64,000 bases of DNA from Reyranella sp. (lineage in GTDB: Bacteria; Pseudomonadota; Alphaproteobacteria; Reyranellales; Reyranellaceae), in contig NZ_JAUSBN010000035.1 in assembly GCF_030651995.1 (NCBI RefSeq), positions 62,001-126,000 on the forward strand, in the 5' to 3' direction. Below, piece by piece: positions 17,910 to 28,744 of this stretch. The position numbers and the translations under genes were made by a program. Within the stretch, counting starts at the first letter, position 1. Every line of letters starts with the position of its first letter. Below the pieces are notes generated by a model, which saw nothing but the letters and a program-made list of their open reading frames with translations, did no database searches and had not been told where the DNA came from.

Positions 17910-18376
17910 GCGACGCCAAGCCGGCCGGCCCCAGCCGTCGCCAGGCCGCACGGCTGGCGGCGGTGCAGGCGCTCTATCAATGGCAGGAGGGGCAGGACGC
18001 CCCGGCCGAGATCGTCGAGCAGTTCCTGAAGGTCCGGACCGGAGAGTCGGGCGAGGGCGGCATGCGCCGCGATGCCGACAAGCCGCTGTTCAAGGATGTG
18101 GTCGAGGGCACCGCCAGCAAGCGCGACGAACTGGAGGCGCTCGTGTCGGCCTCGCTGGCGCAGGATTGGACCTGGGCGCGGGTGGACCGCCTGGTGCGTG
18201 CCATTCTTCTCGCTGGCGCCTACGAACTCGCGCACCGCCACGATGTGCCGTTGCGCGTCGTCATCAACGAGTATGTCGAGATCGCCCACGCTTTCTACGA
18301 CAAGGGCGAGCCGAGCTTCATCAACTCCGTTCTCGACCGCGTGGCACGCCAGGCGCGGCCGTCCGACCAGAAGTAG
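17906..18376 (+). CDS. nusB: Transcription antitermination factor NusB
   Basis: 156 residues from a GTG overlapping the ribH stop. RRQAARLAAVQALYQWQ, RAILLAGAYEL and VVINEYVEIAHAFYDKGEPSFINSVLDRVAR are NusB-family signatures. With NusE (S10) it binds boxA in rRNA leaders to support antitermination. The ribH-nusB pairing is widespread, and coupling here suggests shared control with riboflavin synthesis. Confidence 0.95.
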   Translation: MSDAKPAGPSRRQAARLAAVQALYQWQEGQDAPAEIVEQFLKVRTGESGEGGMRRDADKPLFKDVVEGTASKRDELEALVSASLAQDWTWARVDRLVRAILLAGAYELAHRHDVPLRVVINEYVEIAHAFYDKGEPSFINSVLDRVARQARPSDQK

Positions 18377-18382
18377 ACTGTC

Positions 18383-19369
18383 ATGGCGCGGGCGCGGCGG
18401 GTCGGCGAATTCGAACTGATCGCCCGCTACTTCGCGCCGCTCGCCCGTGACTTCGAGGGGGCGGGCGGTCTCCAGAGCGACAATGCTTTCCTGCCGGCGG
18501 ACGCGCGGCGTGACCTGGTGGTCAAGACCGACACGATCGTGGCGGGTGTGCATTTCCTGGCCGACGATCTGCCCGGGCGCATTGCCGCCAAGGCGCTCCG
18601 GGTCTGCCTGTCCGATCTGGCCGCCGGGGGCGCGACGCCGTTCATCTATCAACTCTCGCTCGCCTTGCCTTCGACCTGGGAGGAGGCCTGGGTTGCGGCC
18701 TTCGCCAAAGGGCTGGCTGCAGACCAGCGCCGCTTCGGCATTGTCCTCTGTGGCGGCGACACGGTCGTAACGCCCGGGCCGCTCACGATCACCATCACCG
18801 CGTTCGGCCGGGTTGGGCGGGGCGAGGGCGTGACCCGCGCAGGCGCGCGGGCAGGGGACGAGGTCTGGGTGAGCGGCACGATCGGCGATGGGGCGCTCGG
18901 CCTGCTGGCGGCGCAAGGCGCCCTGCCGGTGTTGACGGCACGACAACGTGCCTTTCTCGAGACTCGCTATCGCCTGCCGCAGCCGCGCTGCATCTTGGGA
19001 CCACTTCTGCCCGGGGTCGTGACGGCGATGGCCGATGTTTCAGACGGGCTGTTGGCGGATGCAGGCCACATTGCCGACGCCTCCCGGCTGGCTGTGAGCG
19101 TCGAACGCGACGACGTCCCCCTGTCGCCGGCCGCTCGTGCCGCCGTGGCGGCGAATCCCGGCCTGTGGGCGAACGTCCTGGGCGGCGGCGACGACTATGA
19201 GCTGGTGATGGCGGTGCCGGTGCGTCGGCGGGAGGCGTTGCAGGCCGCCGCGCGTAGGGCCGGCATCCGGATCACGTGCATCGGCCGCTTCGCCCGCGGC
19301 ACCGGGGTCGCGGTGACGTCTTGCGGCAGAATCGTCGAGGCCCCCCGTAAAGGATATGTTCACTTCTAG
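18383..19369 (+). CDS. thiL: Thiamine-monophosphate kinase
   Basis: 328 residues. GEFELIARYFAPLA at the N-terminus, DTIVAGVHFLADDLPGRIAAKALRVCLSDLAAGGATP, and ADVSDGLLADAGHIA are typical ATP/Mg-binding signatures of the PurM/ThiL fold. It phosphorylates thiamine monophosphate to the active diphosphate. Located 6 nt after nusB, the usual ribH-nusB-thiL string. Confidence 0.94.
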   Translation: MARARRVGEFELIARYFAPLARDFEGAGGLQSDNAFLPADARRDLVVKTDTIVAGVHFLADDLPGRIAAKALRVCLSDLAAGGATPFIYQLSLALPSTWEEAWVAAFAKGLAADQRRFGIVLCGGDTVVTPGPLTITITAFGRVGRGEGVTRAGARAGDEVWVSGTIGDGALGLLAAQGALPVLTARQRAFLETRYRLPQPRCILGPLLPGVVTAMADVSDGLLADAGHIADASRLAVSVERDDVPLSPAARAAVAANPGLWANVLGGGDDYELVMAVPVRRREALQAAARRAGIRITCIGRFARGTGVAVTSCGRIVEAPRKGYVHF

Positions 19370-19446
19370 TGAAGCACACCTTCTCATAGCTGCACTGCGT
19401 GGCGCACCATGGCGTCGGCAGGGCGCCTAACTAGAGTGCCGGCCCA

Positions 19447-20679
19447 ATGGACGGATCTTCGAAGGTGCAGGAAATGCCCGCGGCCTCCGACGGGCGCATG
19501 CCGCGCCGGTCGATGCGAAACATCGCCTTGCTGGCGATCTGCCAGGCGCTGACTCAAAGCAGCAATACGCTGATGTTCGCTTCGTCGGCGCTGGCGGTTC
19601 TCACCATCGTCTCGCCCGATATGCGCATGTGGGCCAACATGCCGGTCACCATGCAGCATCTCGGGGTGATGCTGTCGGTCTTTCCGGCGTCGCTGCTCAT
19701 GATGCGGCGTGGCCGCAGGTTCGGTTTCCGCAGCGGCTCGCTGATGGGCATGTTCGGGTCCTCGCTGGCGGCCCTCGGACTGGGCCTTGGCAGTTTCCCG
19801 GTGATGTGCTTCGGCGGCCTGTTCCTGGGTTACGCCATCGCCAACATGCAGCTCTACCGCTTCGCTGCCGTGGAGCTCGTACCGGCCCCTCATCGCGCGC
19901 AGGCGATCTCGTATGTCACGGCGGGCGGTGTACTGGCCGGCATCCTCGGTCCGACCCTGGCCCGCTTCACGCCAGATCTCTGGTTGCCGCTCTTCCAGGC
20001 GAGTTTCTGCGCCGTTATCGTCATCCACATCCTTGTCTTCATCGTGTTGGGTTTCATCGAATTCCCGCAAGTGAAGGTGGAGGATGTGACCGGGCCCCAG
20101 CGTCCGCTCTCCCAGATCGTCACCCAGCCGGCCTACATGGTGGCATGTGCCGGTGCGATGATCGCCTTCGGCGTGATGTCCTTCGTGATGGCGGCCTCGC
20201 CGCTGGCCATCGTGCAGTGCGGCCTCTCGGCGACCGAGGCCCCGGTAACGATCTTCGTGCACGTCATGGGCATGTTCGTTCCGTCGTTCTTCACCGGCAA
20301 CCTGATCGCGCGCTTCGGAATCTTCAATGTCATGATCGCAGGCATCGTGCTGCTGGTGGCGGGGGTGATCGTGGCGCTGATGGGCATCACCGAATGGCAC
20401 TTCCGCGGCGCGCTCACCCTGAACGGGGTGGGCTGGAACTTCCTGTTCGTCGGCGCGACCACGCTTCTCACCACGACCTACCGATCGGCCGAGCGGGGCA
20501 AGGCCCAGGCCTTCAACGATTTCATGGTGTTCGGCGTTACGACCGTGGCCAGCCTGATGGCCAGCGTCGTGCTGGAACTTAAGGGGTGGGCGGCCCTGAA
20601 CTACGTCGCGCTCGTCCTGGTTCTGGTCGCGCTGCTCGTCATCGGCATTTACCGGTTGCGGAATCCGTCACGCGTCTGA
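19447..20679 (+). CDS. MFS transporter, substrate unknown
   Basis: 410 residues with about 12 hydrophobic segments. RRGRRFGFRSGSLMGMFGSSLA resembles the MFS loop 2-3 motif. GMFVPSFFTGNLIARFG matches a subclass of YcaD/YnfM-like permeases often annotated as general MFS efflux proteins. It lies 77 bp after thiL on the same strand, so may be transcribed from the same promoter or its own. The substrate cannot be inferred; location next to thiamine and riboflavin genes is suggestive but weak. Confidence 0.85.
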   Translation: MDGSSKVQEMPAASDGRMPRRSMRNIALLAICQALTQSSNTLMFASSALAVLTIVSPDMRMWANMPVTMQHLGVMLSVFPASLLMMRRGRRFGFRSGSLMGMFGSSLAALGLGLGSFPVMCFGGLFLGYAIANMQLYRFAAVELVPAPHRAQAISYVTAGGVLAGILGPTLARFTPDLWLPLFQASFCAVIVIHILVFIVLGFIEFPQVKVEDVTGPQRPLSQIVTQPAYMVACAGAMIAFGVMSFVMAASPLAIVQCGLSATEAPVTIFVHVMGMFVPSFFTGNLIARFGIFNVMIAGIVLLVAGVIVALMGITEWHFRGALTLNGVGWNFLFVGATTLLTTTYRSAERGKAQAFNDFMVFGVTTVASLMASVVLELKGWAALNYVALVLVLVALLVIGIYRLRNPSRV

Positions 20680-20836
20680 AGCCAAGCCCTTGAGGCAACG
20701 TGGCTTTTCCTCCTCTTCGGTTGCGCGTGCACGGCCCATCTGTCATTTTTCCGCCCACCTCGCGCCCGGGGGGAGTACGCGTGCTTCAGGTCGCGATGTG
20801 CGTAAAAGCGACGAAAAAACAATAGGTTAGGGAAAC

Positions 20837-22942
<2,106 letters not shown>

Positions 22943-22965
22943 GCGCAGGCGGAAACACCAAATGG

Positions 22966-22998
22966 AAAAGCCCCGGTCGAAGGACCGGGGCTTTTTCT
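22966..22998 (+). terminator. Intrinsic terminator after hppA
   Basis: AAAAGCCCCGGTC-GAAG-GACCGGGGCTTTTT, a 13-bp stem with a 4-nt loop and T-run. The A-run on the left arm means it can also terminate transcription arriving on the minus strand from bamE, so it serves both convergent genes. Confidence 0.93.
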
Positions 22999-23045
22999 TT
23001 GAGGCGCCCGTCGGGCGCCGGGCCAGGTCTGGCGCTGCCGGGCCG

Positions 23046-23537
23046 TTAGATTCCGCCGCCGCTGGTCGGGGCGCCGGGGGTGCCGCCGCTCTGCTTCGGG
23101 CCGGTGAAGCGGCCGACATTGCCCAGCACCTGCTCGAGGATCGTGAGTTCCTTGCCCGAAGTCGGCGTGATGCGCTGGACCATCTGGATGTCCTGTGCGT
23201 CCTTGAGGTCGTAGTTCTTGATGGCCTCGATGCGGCCCGACTCGCTGAACGTGACCTGGATCACCTTCTGCGAACTGATCTTGGGCTTGGTGTAGGCCCA
23301 GTACTCCTGGGTCTCGCTGATGTAGTACCAGATGTTCGGATTGAAGCTCGCGACGGCCGAGGGCGATCCGATCAGGCGGACCACGTCCTCGCGACTCTGC
23401 GCGCCAACTTCGAGCTTTTCGACCGAACCGGGCGTCGCGGCGAAGCCGCGCTGGTAGACAGTGTTCTCGCAGCCGCCCAGCGCAAGGGCGGAAAGGGCGA
23501 GGGCGCCAGCGAGGGCGAGCGGGGCGGTGCGACGCAT
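23046..23537 (-). CDS. bamE: Outer membrane assembly lipoprotein BamE (SmpA/OmlA)
   Basis: 163 residues. A lipoprotein signal ends at the lipobox ALGGC (Cys 23), so the mature protein is lipidated. YQRGF near the N-terminus and VGAQSREDVVRLIGSPS followed by WYYISETQEYWAY are typical SmpA/OmlA features. As part of the BAM complex it helps insert beta-barrel proteins. The glycine/proline-rich C-terminal tail is not conserved. Transcribed divergently from the next gene. Confidence 0.92.
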   Translation of the reverse strand: MRRTAPLALAGALALSALALGGCENTVYQRGFAATPGSVEKLEVGAQSREDVVRLIGSPSAVASFNPNIWYYISETQEYWAYTKPKISSQKVIQVTFSESGRIEAIKNYDLKDAQDIQMVQRITPTSGKELTILEQVLGNVGRFTGPKQSGGTPGAPTSGGGI

Positions 23538-23638
23538 GGACTGCTTCTTGGCTTTGCGGGAAGAGGGACCGCAAGATGTCGCGATGAAGGGGCCGGGTCA
23601 ACCTGTTGTCCCGCGGCCAGTTGGGGAGGGAGTCGTTC

Positions 23639-24133
23639 GTGTTCCGCCGACGCAAGCCAGAGGATGATTTCGCAGCCGCCATCTACAAGCGTGTCGCCGA
23701 GCAGGCGCGCGCGGCTGAGCTGTTCGAGGCCTGCGGCATTCCCGATACGCTGGACGGCCGCTTCGATTCGTTGGCGCTGCACGCCGCGTTGATGATCGAT
23801 CGATTGCGGCGCGAGCCGGACGGCGAGGCATTGTCCCAGGCCTTCTTCGACTCCATGTTCCGCCATCTCGACCTCACGCTGCGCGAGATCGGCATCCAGG
23901 ATCTGGGGGTCGGGCGGCGCATCAAGATCATGGCGGAGGGACTGCACGGGCGCGCGCTCGCCTATCGCGAGGCCCTGAACGATGGCCCTACGCCGCTTGC
24001 AGAGGTCTTGCGCCGCAACGCCTACGGCGGTACGTCGCCGCAGGATTCCGAAGCCGTGGTTCGGCTCGAGGCTTATGTTCGGGACTACGCGAAATCGCTC
24101 GGTTCAACGGCCCGCAACGACCTAATAAAGTGA
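23639..24133 (+). CDS. Ubiquinol-cytochrome c chaperone family protein
   Basis: 164 residues from a GTG with GGGGAGGG 9 nt upstream; the track start at 23606 is less likely. RAAELFEACGIPDTLDGRFDSLALHAAL and QAFFDSMFRHLDLTLREIGIQDLGVGRRIKIMAEGLHGR match the bacterial counterparts of mitochondrial Cbp3/UQCC1, which help assemble cytochrome bc1. In alphaproteobacteria it is often next to DUF177, as here (9 nt downstream). Cytoplasmic; function in bacteria is inferred from the mitochondrial homologue. Confidence 0.9.
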   Translation: MFRRRKPEDDFAAAIYKRVAEQARAAELFEACGIPDTLDGRFDSLALHAALMIDRLRREPDGEALSQAFFDSMFRHLDLTLREIGIQDLGVGRRIKIMAEGLHGRALAYREALNDGPTPLAEVLRRNAYGGTSPQDSEAVVRLEAYVRDYAKSLGSTARNDLIK

Positions 24134-24142
24134 ATTAAGAAA

Positions 24143-24727
24143 ATGACGCAAGGCTCGGAAAGAACAATACAATCTGAAATGGAGCGCATGCTCGATCTCG
24201 ACAAGCTCGGGACCGATGGGACGGCGCTCGAGATTTCCACGACCGAGAACGAACGAGGGGCGCTGGCCAAACGCTTCGGCTTTCTGGACCTGCCGGCCTT
24301 TTCGGCGCGGGTGACGGTGGACCGTCGGCCGGGCGGACAGGTCGTCGTCGAGGGCCGCCTCAAGGGCCGGCTTGTCCAGGCCTGCATCCTGAGCCTCGAT
24401 CCGGTGACACAGGAGCTGGACGACGCCTTCCGGCTGGTCTTCGCCGAGGATGTGGCGGAAGACCGCGATCCCGAGAGTGGGGAAGCGCTCCTGAATTCAC
24501 AGGGCGATGCCCCGGAGCCCCTCACGGGAAACATGCTCGATGTGGGTGAAATCGTAGCCGAGCAGCTGTCGCTGACGGCCGATCCCTATCCGAGGCGGCC
24601 CGGAATCAGGCTCGAAGACGTACTTCCCAAGCCGAAGGGCGGGGCACGCCGTGCGGCCCCCGAGCAGCGCAGGCATCCCTTCGCCGGTCTGGCGGCCCTG
24701 AAGGACAAGCCCCGCCGCGGCCGGTAA
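24143..24727 (+). CDS. DUF177 / YceD-family protein
   Basis: 194 residues. ARVTVDRRPGGQVVVEGRLKGRLVQACILSLDPVTQELDDAFRLVF and ILDVGEIVAEQL-like DVGEIVAEQLSLTADPYPRRPG are the family hallmarks. YceD/DUF177 proteins sit immediately before rpmF in most bacteria and are tied to rRNA or large-subunit metabolism. The conserved Cys in VQAC is present. Some members start further downstream, so the first ~14 residues are uncertain. Confidence 0.9.
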   Translation: MTQGSERTIQSEMERMLDLDKLGTDGTALEISTTENERGALAKRFGFLDLPAFSARVTVDRRPGGQVVVEGRLKGRLVQACILSLDPVTQELDDAFRLVFAEDVAEDRDPESGEALLNSQGDAPEPLTGNMLDVGEIVAEQLSLTADPYPRRPGIRLEDVLPKPKGGARRAAPEQRRHPFAGLAALKDKPRRGR

Positions 24728-24769
24728 ATTGTTGCGGCGGTGAGACGTTTTGGCTAGAGAGGGCCGCCC

Positions 24770-24802
24770 GCCGCGCCTATAGAGCGCGGCTGCAGCTTTT
24801 TT
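24770..24802 (+). other. Hairpin plus T-run between DUF177 gene and rpmF
   Basis: GCCGCGC-CTATAGA-GCGCGGC followed after TGCAGC by TTTTTT. The six-base gap between stem and T-run makes it a poor intrinsic terminator; it may be a partial attenuator in the rpmF leader. It is an observation from sequence only. Confidence 0.35.
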
Positions 24803-24856
24803 GGGGGCATGCCCTGCTTGTACAAGGCGGGCGAGGCCCTCTTCGTGGAGATCGTC

Positions 24857-25051
24857 ATGGCAGTTCCCAAGAAAAAGGTTTCGAAGTCCCGCCGCAACAT
24901 GCGTCGCTCGCACCATGCGTTGCCGACCATGGCATTCGTGGAATGCAAGAATTGCGGCGAGTTGAAGCGCCCGCACATGGTTTGCTCGCATTGCGGGTAC
25001 TACCGCGAGGACATGCCCGTCCTGGCCGACACCGCGTCGGCCGAGAAGTAG
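24857..25051 (+). CDS. rpmF: 50S ribosomal protein L32
   Basis: 64 residues from [22 protein letters not shown]. Two CxxC pairs ([18 protein letters not shown]) show it is the zinc-binding form. The track's longer ORF adds 16 residues that are not L32. Followed 52 nt later by plsX, the conserved rpmF-plsX-fabH order. Confidence 0.96.
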   Translation: MAVPKKKVSKSRRNMRRSHHALPTMAFVECKNCGELKRPHMVCSHCGYYREDMPVLADTASAEK

Positions 25052-25103
25052 TCCGACGCACGCCGCCGGCAATGCGCTGGCATTCGACAGGCGGAGCGCG
25101 ACG

Positions 25104-26180
25104 GTGAGTGCGAGCAAGATCGTACTCGCACTCGACGGCATGGGCGGCGATCACGCTCCCGATGTCATCGTGAACGGCGCGGATATCGCCCGCGAGCGCT
25201 ATCCCGGCACGTCGTTCCTGCTGTTCGGTGATGAGCCGCGCCTGAAGGCCCTTGTCGACAAGCGCAAGGGACTGGCGCAGGTGCTCGAGATCGTCCCGTC
25301 GGAAGACGCGGTGCTGGCGGAGGACAAGCCGGCCTTCGCGTTGCGCCGCCGCCGCAAGTCCAGCATGTGGATGGCCGTCGACGCGGCGGCCCAGGGCCGT
25401 GCCGACACGATCGTGTCGGCCGGCAATACCGGCGCGCTTCTCGCCATCTCGATGTTTGCGATGCGCATGCTCGAGGGCGCAGACCGGCCGGCATTGGCTT
25501 CGTTCATGCCGACATCGCGGGGCGAGACCGTTATGCTCGATCTCGGCGCCAATCTGGAATGCGATGCCGAGAACCTCGCGCAGTTCGCCGTGATGGGCAG
25601 CGTGTTCGCCCAGGCGTTGCTCGGCCTCGACGCCCCGAAAGTCGGCTTGCTGAATGTCGGCTCGGAGGAACTCAAGGGACACGAGGAGCTGCGGCAGGCG
25701 GCGGCGTGGTTGCGCCGCGAAGGCTCACCCGTAAATTTCCATGGCTTCGTCGAAGGCAACGACATAGGCGCCGGTGTGACCGACGTGGTGGTCACCGACG
25801 GGTTCACGGGAAACGTCGCGCTGAAGGCGATCGAGGGTACCGCCAAGCTCACCTTCCAGTTCGTGGGCGACGCCTTCCGCACATCCACTTTTGCCAAGAT
25901 CGGCTACCTGTTTGCATCCGGTGCCTGGCGGAAACTGCGTAAGAGGGTCGATCCGCGCCGCTACAATGGCGGCGTGTTCCTCGGTCTCGACGGGGTGTGC
26001 GTAAAGAGCCACGGCGGCACGGACGCGCTGGGCTTCGCCTACGCGATCGGCGTCGCGGTCGACCTGGTCCGTTACGAATACAAGAGCAAGCTCGTCGAGG
26101 GGCTGGCACGGCTGCACGAGATCACCTCGACGGCCGAAACGCCGGCCGCATCGCTGCAGGCCACCGGAGGAACTGCGTGA
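25104..26180 (+). CDS. plsX: Phosphate acyltransferase PlsX
   Basis: 358 residues from [14 protein letters not shown] at the N-terminus, SAGNTGALL and [19 protein letters not shown] are PlsX hallmarks. It transfers acyl groups from acyl-ACP to phosphate, giving acyl-phosphate for PlsY in phospholipid synthesis, at the inner face of the membrane. The TGA overlaps the fabH GTG. Confidence 0.95.
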   Translation: MSASKIVLALDGMGGDHAPDVIVNGADIARERYPGTSFLLFGDEPRLKALVDKRKGLAQVLEIVPSEDAVLAEDKPAFALRRRRKSSMWMAVDAAAQGRADTIVSAGNTGALLAISMFAMRMLEGADRPALASFMPTSRGETVMLDLGANLECDAENLAQFAVMGSVFAQALLGLDAPKVGLLNVGSEELKGHEELRQAAAWLRREGSPVNFHGFVEGNDIGAGVTDVVVTDGFTGNVALKAIEGTAKLTFQFVGDAFRTSTFAKIGYLFASGAWRKLRKRVDPRRYNGGVFLGLDGVCVKSHGGTDALGFAYAIGVAVDLVRYEYKSKLVEGLARLHEITSTAETPAASLQATGGTA

Positions 26181-27148
26181 TTCGTTCTGTCGTCCAGGGC
26201 TGCGGTTCGTATCTACCGGAGCGCGTCGTCACCAACGAGGAATTGTCGAAGTCCGTCGAGACCACCGACGAGTGGATCCGCCAGCGCACCGGCATCTGCC
26301 AGCGCCACATTGCCGCTGAGGGCGAGTTCACGTCCCATCTGGCGATCAAGGCCTCGCAGCGCGCGCTCGACCATGCCGGCATCAAGGCCTCCGACCTCGA
26401 CCTGATCGTGCTGGCGACGGCGACGCCGGACCAGACATTTCCGGCCACGGCGACGCGCGTGCAGGCCGCCCTCGGCATGACCAAGGGGGCGGCGTTCGAC
26501 GTTCAGGCGGTGTGTGCGGGCTTCGTCTACGGCGTCTCCGTCGCCGACAGCCTGATCAGGACCGGCCTCGCCTCGACCGCCCTGGTGATCGGCGCGGAAA
26601 CGTTCTCGCGCATCCTCGACTGGGACGATCGCGGCACCTGCGTGCTGTTCGGCGACGGCGCGGGCGCCATCGTGCTGAAGGGCGAGCAGGGAGCCGGCAC
26701 CTCGAACGATCGGGGCATCCTCGCCAACGCGCTGCATTCCGACGGCCGCCATCACGACATCCTCTATGTCGACGGCGGACCGTCCTCGACCCGCACCACC
26801 GGCTTCCTCCGCATGGAAGGCAAGGAAGTCTTCAAGCACGCCGTGGTCAACATGGCCGCCGTCGTGGGCGAGGTGCTGGAGAAGGCGGGGCTCAAGGCCA
26901 AGGACATCGACTGGCTGGTGCCGCACCAGGCCAACAAGCGCATCATCGACGGCACGGGCCGCAAGCTCGGCCTGTCGCCGGAGCGCGTCGTGGTGACGGT
27001 CGACCAGCACGCCAACACGTCCGCCGCGTCGATCCCGCTGGCGCTCGATGTCGCGGTCAAGGACGGCCGCATCAAGAAGGGTGACCTGCTGCTGCTCGAG
27101 GGGATCGGCGGCGGTCTTTCGTGGGGCGCCAGCCTCGTTCGTTGGTAA
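26177..27148 (+). CDS. fabH: 3-oxoacyl-ACP synthase III (KAS III)
   Basis: 323 residues from a GTG overlapping the plsX stop. The Cys-His-Asn triad is at C113 (VQAVCAGF), H250 (PHQANKRI) and N280 (QHANTSAA). The N-terminal [13 protein letters not shown] and [12 protein letters not shown] are conserved. It starts fatty-acid synthesis by condensing acetyl-CoA with malonyl-ACP. Full length. Confidence 0.96.
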   Translation: MIRSVVQGCGSYLPERVVTNEELSKSVETTDEWIRQRTGICQRHIAAEGEFTSHLAIKASQRALDHAGIKASDLDLIVLATATPDQTFPATATRVQAALGMTKGAAFDVQAVCAGFVYGVSVADSLIRTGLASTALVIGAETFSRILDWDDRGTCVLFGDGAGAIVLKGEQGAGTSNDRGILANALHSDGRHHDILYVDGGPSSTRTTGFLRMEGKEVFKHAVVNMAAVVGEVLEKAGLKAKDIDWLVPHQANKRIIDGTGRKLGLSPERVVVTVDQHANTSAASIPLALDVAVKDGRIKKGDLLLLEGIGGGLSWGASLVRW

Positions 27149-27271
27149 TGCGAGAATTATAGCCAACGGAACGTGAACAGGCGGCGATTCAAGTCCTGCC
27201 GCTATCCCACTGATATTGACCGCTTTCCCACCTTACGTTAAGGATTAACTGGGGGAAGAAGAGGTACCGGA

Positions 27272-27583
27272 GTGGACGGCCGGACTATTACGCGCGCCGA
27301 TTTGAGCGAATCAGTGTTCCAGGAAGTGGGCCTGTCTCGCAATGAATCCAGCGATCTCGTGGAGACCATTCTCTCCGAGGTTGTGGAAGCGTTGGCGCGC
27401 GGCGAATCGGTGAAGATCTCCTCGTTCGGGAGTTTCACGGTTCGCGACAAGGGGCAGCGTGTCGGCCGCAACCCGAAAACCGGGCAGGAAGTTCCCATTC
27501 TGCCGCGGCGGGTCCTCGTCTTTCGAGCGTCGAATGTCCTGAAATCACTGATCAACGGGGCGCCCGGCGAGAACAAGGGGTAG
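27272..27583 (+). CDS. ihfA: Integration host factor, alpha subunit
   Basis: 103 residues from GTG (preceded by GGGGAAGAAGAGG). [56 protein letters not shown], and ARRV-like [14 protein letters not shown] match IhfA more than HU; the intercalating Pro is in [10 protein letters not shown]. It bends DNA as a heterodimer with IhfB (not in window). Its own promoter may lie in the 123-bp gap after fabH; TTGACC at about 27217 is a candidate -35 but no good -10 was found. Confidence 0.93.
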   Translation: MDGRTITRADLSESVFQEVGLSRNESSDLVETILSEVVEALARGESVKISSFGSFTVRDKGQRVGRNPKTGQEVPILPRRVLVFRASNVLKSLINGAPGENKG

Positions 27584-27606
27584 TTGGGAACACGAGGGGA
27601 TCAGAG

Positions 27607-28134
27607 ATGGCCGTTTCGGTTCAGACCGTCGAAAGACGGGTCGAGAAGTCGGCGCAGGCGTTCCGTACGATCAGCGAGGTCGCGACCGAGCTCGACGTGC
27701 CGCAGCACGTGCTGCGGTTCTGGGAAAGCAAGTTCACCCAGGTTCGCCCCCTGAAGCGGGGCGGCGGCCGGCGCTACTACCGGCCGGAAGACATCGACCT
27801 CCTTCGCCGCATCCGCACGCTGCTCTACGAAGACGGCTACACGATCAAGGGCGTCCAGCGCCTTCTGAAGGAAGGTCGTGGCCGCCTGCCGGCGCAACGT
27901 CTCGACCTTGCCGCCGAGAGCGCCCTGGAGAGCCTGCGCATCGTTTCCGCCCGTGCCGAGGCCATGGCCGGCGGCACCCGCCAGCCGTTGCCGCGAACCG
28001 GTCCGCAACCCTCGACCACGACGCCGCGCGCGGCCGTGCTCGACCTCCACAAGCGGCGCGAGATCGAGTCGGTGCTGGAAGACCTCGAACAGGCGCTGAC
28101 GCAGTTGCGCAGCACGCTGAAGACGCAGAATTAG
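27607..28134 (+). CDS. MerR-family transcriptional regulator
   Basis: 175 residues. MerR helix-turn-helix at ~20-90: [25 protein letters not shown] and [34 protein letters not shown]-terminal half is low-complexity then a helix ([18 protein letters not shown]) for dimerisation. It lies 23 nt after ihfA, the standard plsX-fabH-ihfA-merR arrangement in alphaproteobacteria. No metal-binding cysteines, so not a classical metal sensor. Targets unknown. Confidence 0.9.
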   Translation: MAVSVQTVERRVEKSAQAFRTISEVATELDVPQHVLRFWESKFTQVRPLKRGGGRRYYRPEDIDLLRRIRTLLYEDGYTIKGVQRLLKEGRGRLPAQRLDLAAESALESLRIVSARAEAMAGGTRQPLPRTGPQPSTTTPRAAVLDLHKRREIESVLEDLEQALTQLRSTLKTQN

Positions 28135-28193
28135 GCCTTCAAGCCTGGAGCATCGCCGGGGGCGGCGCTCTAGGACTTGCAGGTTGGGCGTCC

Positions 28194-28219
28194 AAAGACC
28201 ACCAGATCGGGTGGCCTTT
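28194..28219 (+). terminator. Possible weak terminator after merR gene
   Basis: AAAG-a-CCACC-agatcg-GGTGG-c-CTTT, an imperfect stem with one internal mismatch, ending in CTTTG. It is short of a proper T-run, though an AT-rich stretch (GATTTTATTTGGTTTTTG) follows ~25 nt later. Confidence 0.4.
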
Positions 28220-28324
28220 GTAAGAAAGTGTATCAAGTAACTGATTTTATTTGGTTTTTGTCCGGGCGAGCGTATCGTGCCCGGCGAGGGGCCTTCAACG
28301 GAATCGTCAAAGGGGGACGTGACC

Positions 28325-28630
28325 GTGCTTGTGAATCGCGATTTCGCGCGCCACTACGCGCGCTCGTTTGAATTAAATTCCTTTAATGACAATGTGTTGG
28401 AAGTCGATCTTCCAACCATAAGCGAACTACTGTACCTGAGACGCGGGTTGACGCAGCCGGGGGGCAAGCTGCCTCTCTTCGATCTTGACGGTCAGGAGGT
28501 TCATATTGACATCGTCAAGCGGTGTTTGGCAGCGGGCTGGGCGCAGCCCTGGTTCAAGAACCCGCTCAAGCCGGACTGGCTGGTCTGCAAGCTCACGGAG
28601 CGGGGACGACAGGTCGCGTCCGAGCGGTAA
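28325..28630 (+). CDS. Orphan small protein, lower-GC gene
   Basis: 101 residues from a GTG with AGGGGG 8 nt upstream (VLVNRDFARHYARSFELNSFND); the track start at 28277 precedes that site. I recognise no family. The N-terminal part is coded with unusually AT-rich codons (gaattaaattcctttaatga) compared with its neighbours, and the upstream 100 bp are also AT-rich, so it may be horizontally acquired or a fast-evolving regulator. Sequence features: ISELLYLRRGLTQPGGKLPLFDLDG and a Trp-rich LAAGWAQPWFKNPLKPDWLV. No signal peptide or membrane segment. Confidence 0.6.
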   Translation: MLVNRDFARHYARSFELNSFNDNVLEVDLPTISELLYLRRGLTQPGGKLPLFDLDGQEVHIDIVKRCLAAGWAQPWFKNPLKPDWLVCKLTERGRQVASER

Positions 28631-28744
28631 CGCTCCTCGGTACCAACGGCCTTTCTGTCAGGCGACAATTCACAAGATTGCCGCGCTGTAAAATATTGCA
28701 GCTTTACGGCAGTGTGTTCCCGTCAGGTTCCGGGGGGTGGGGTC

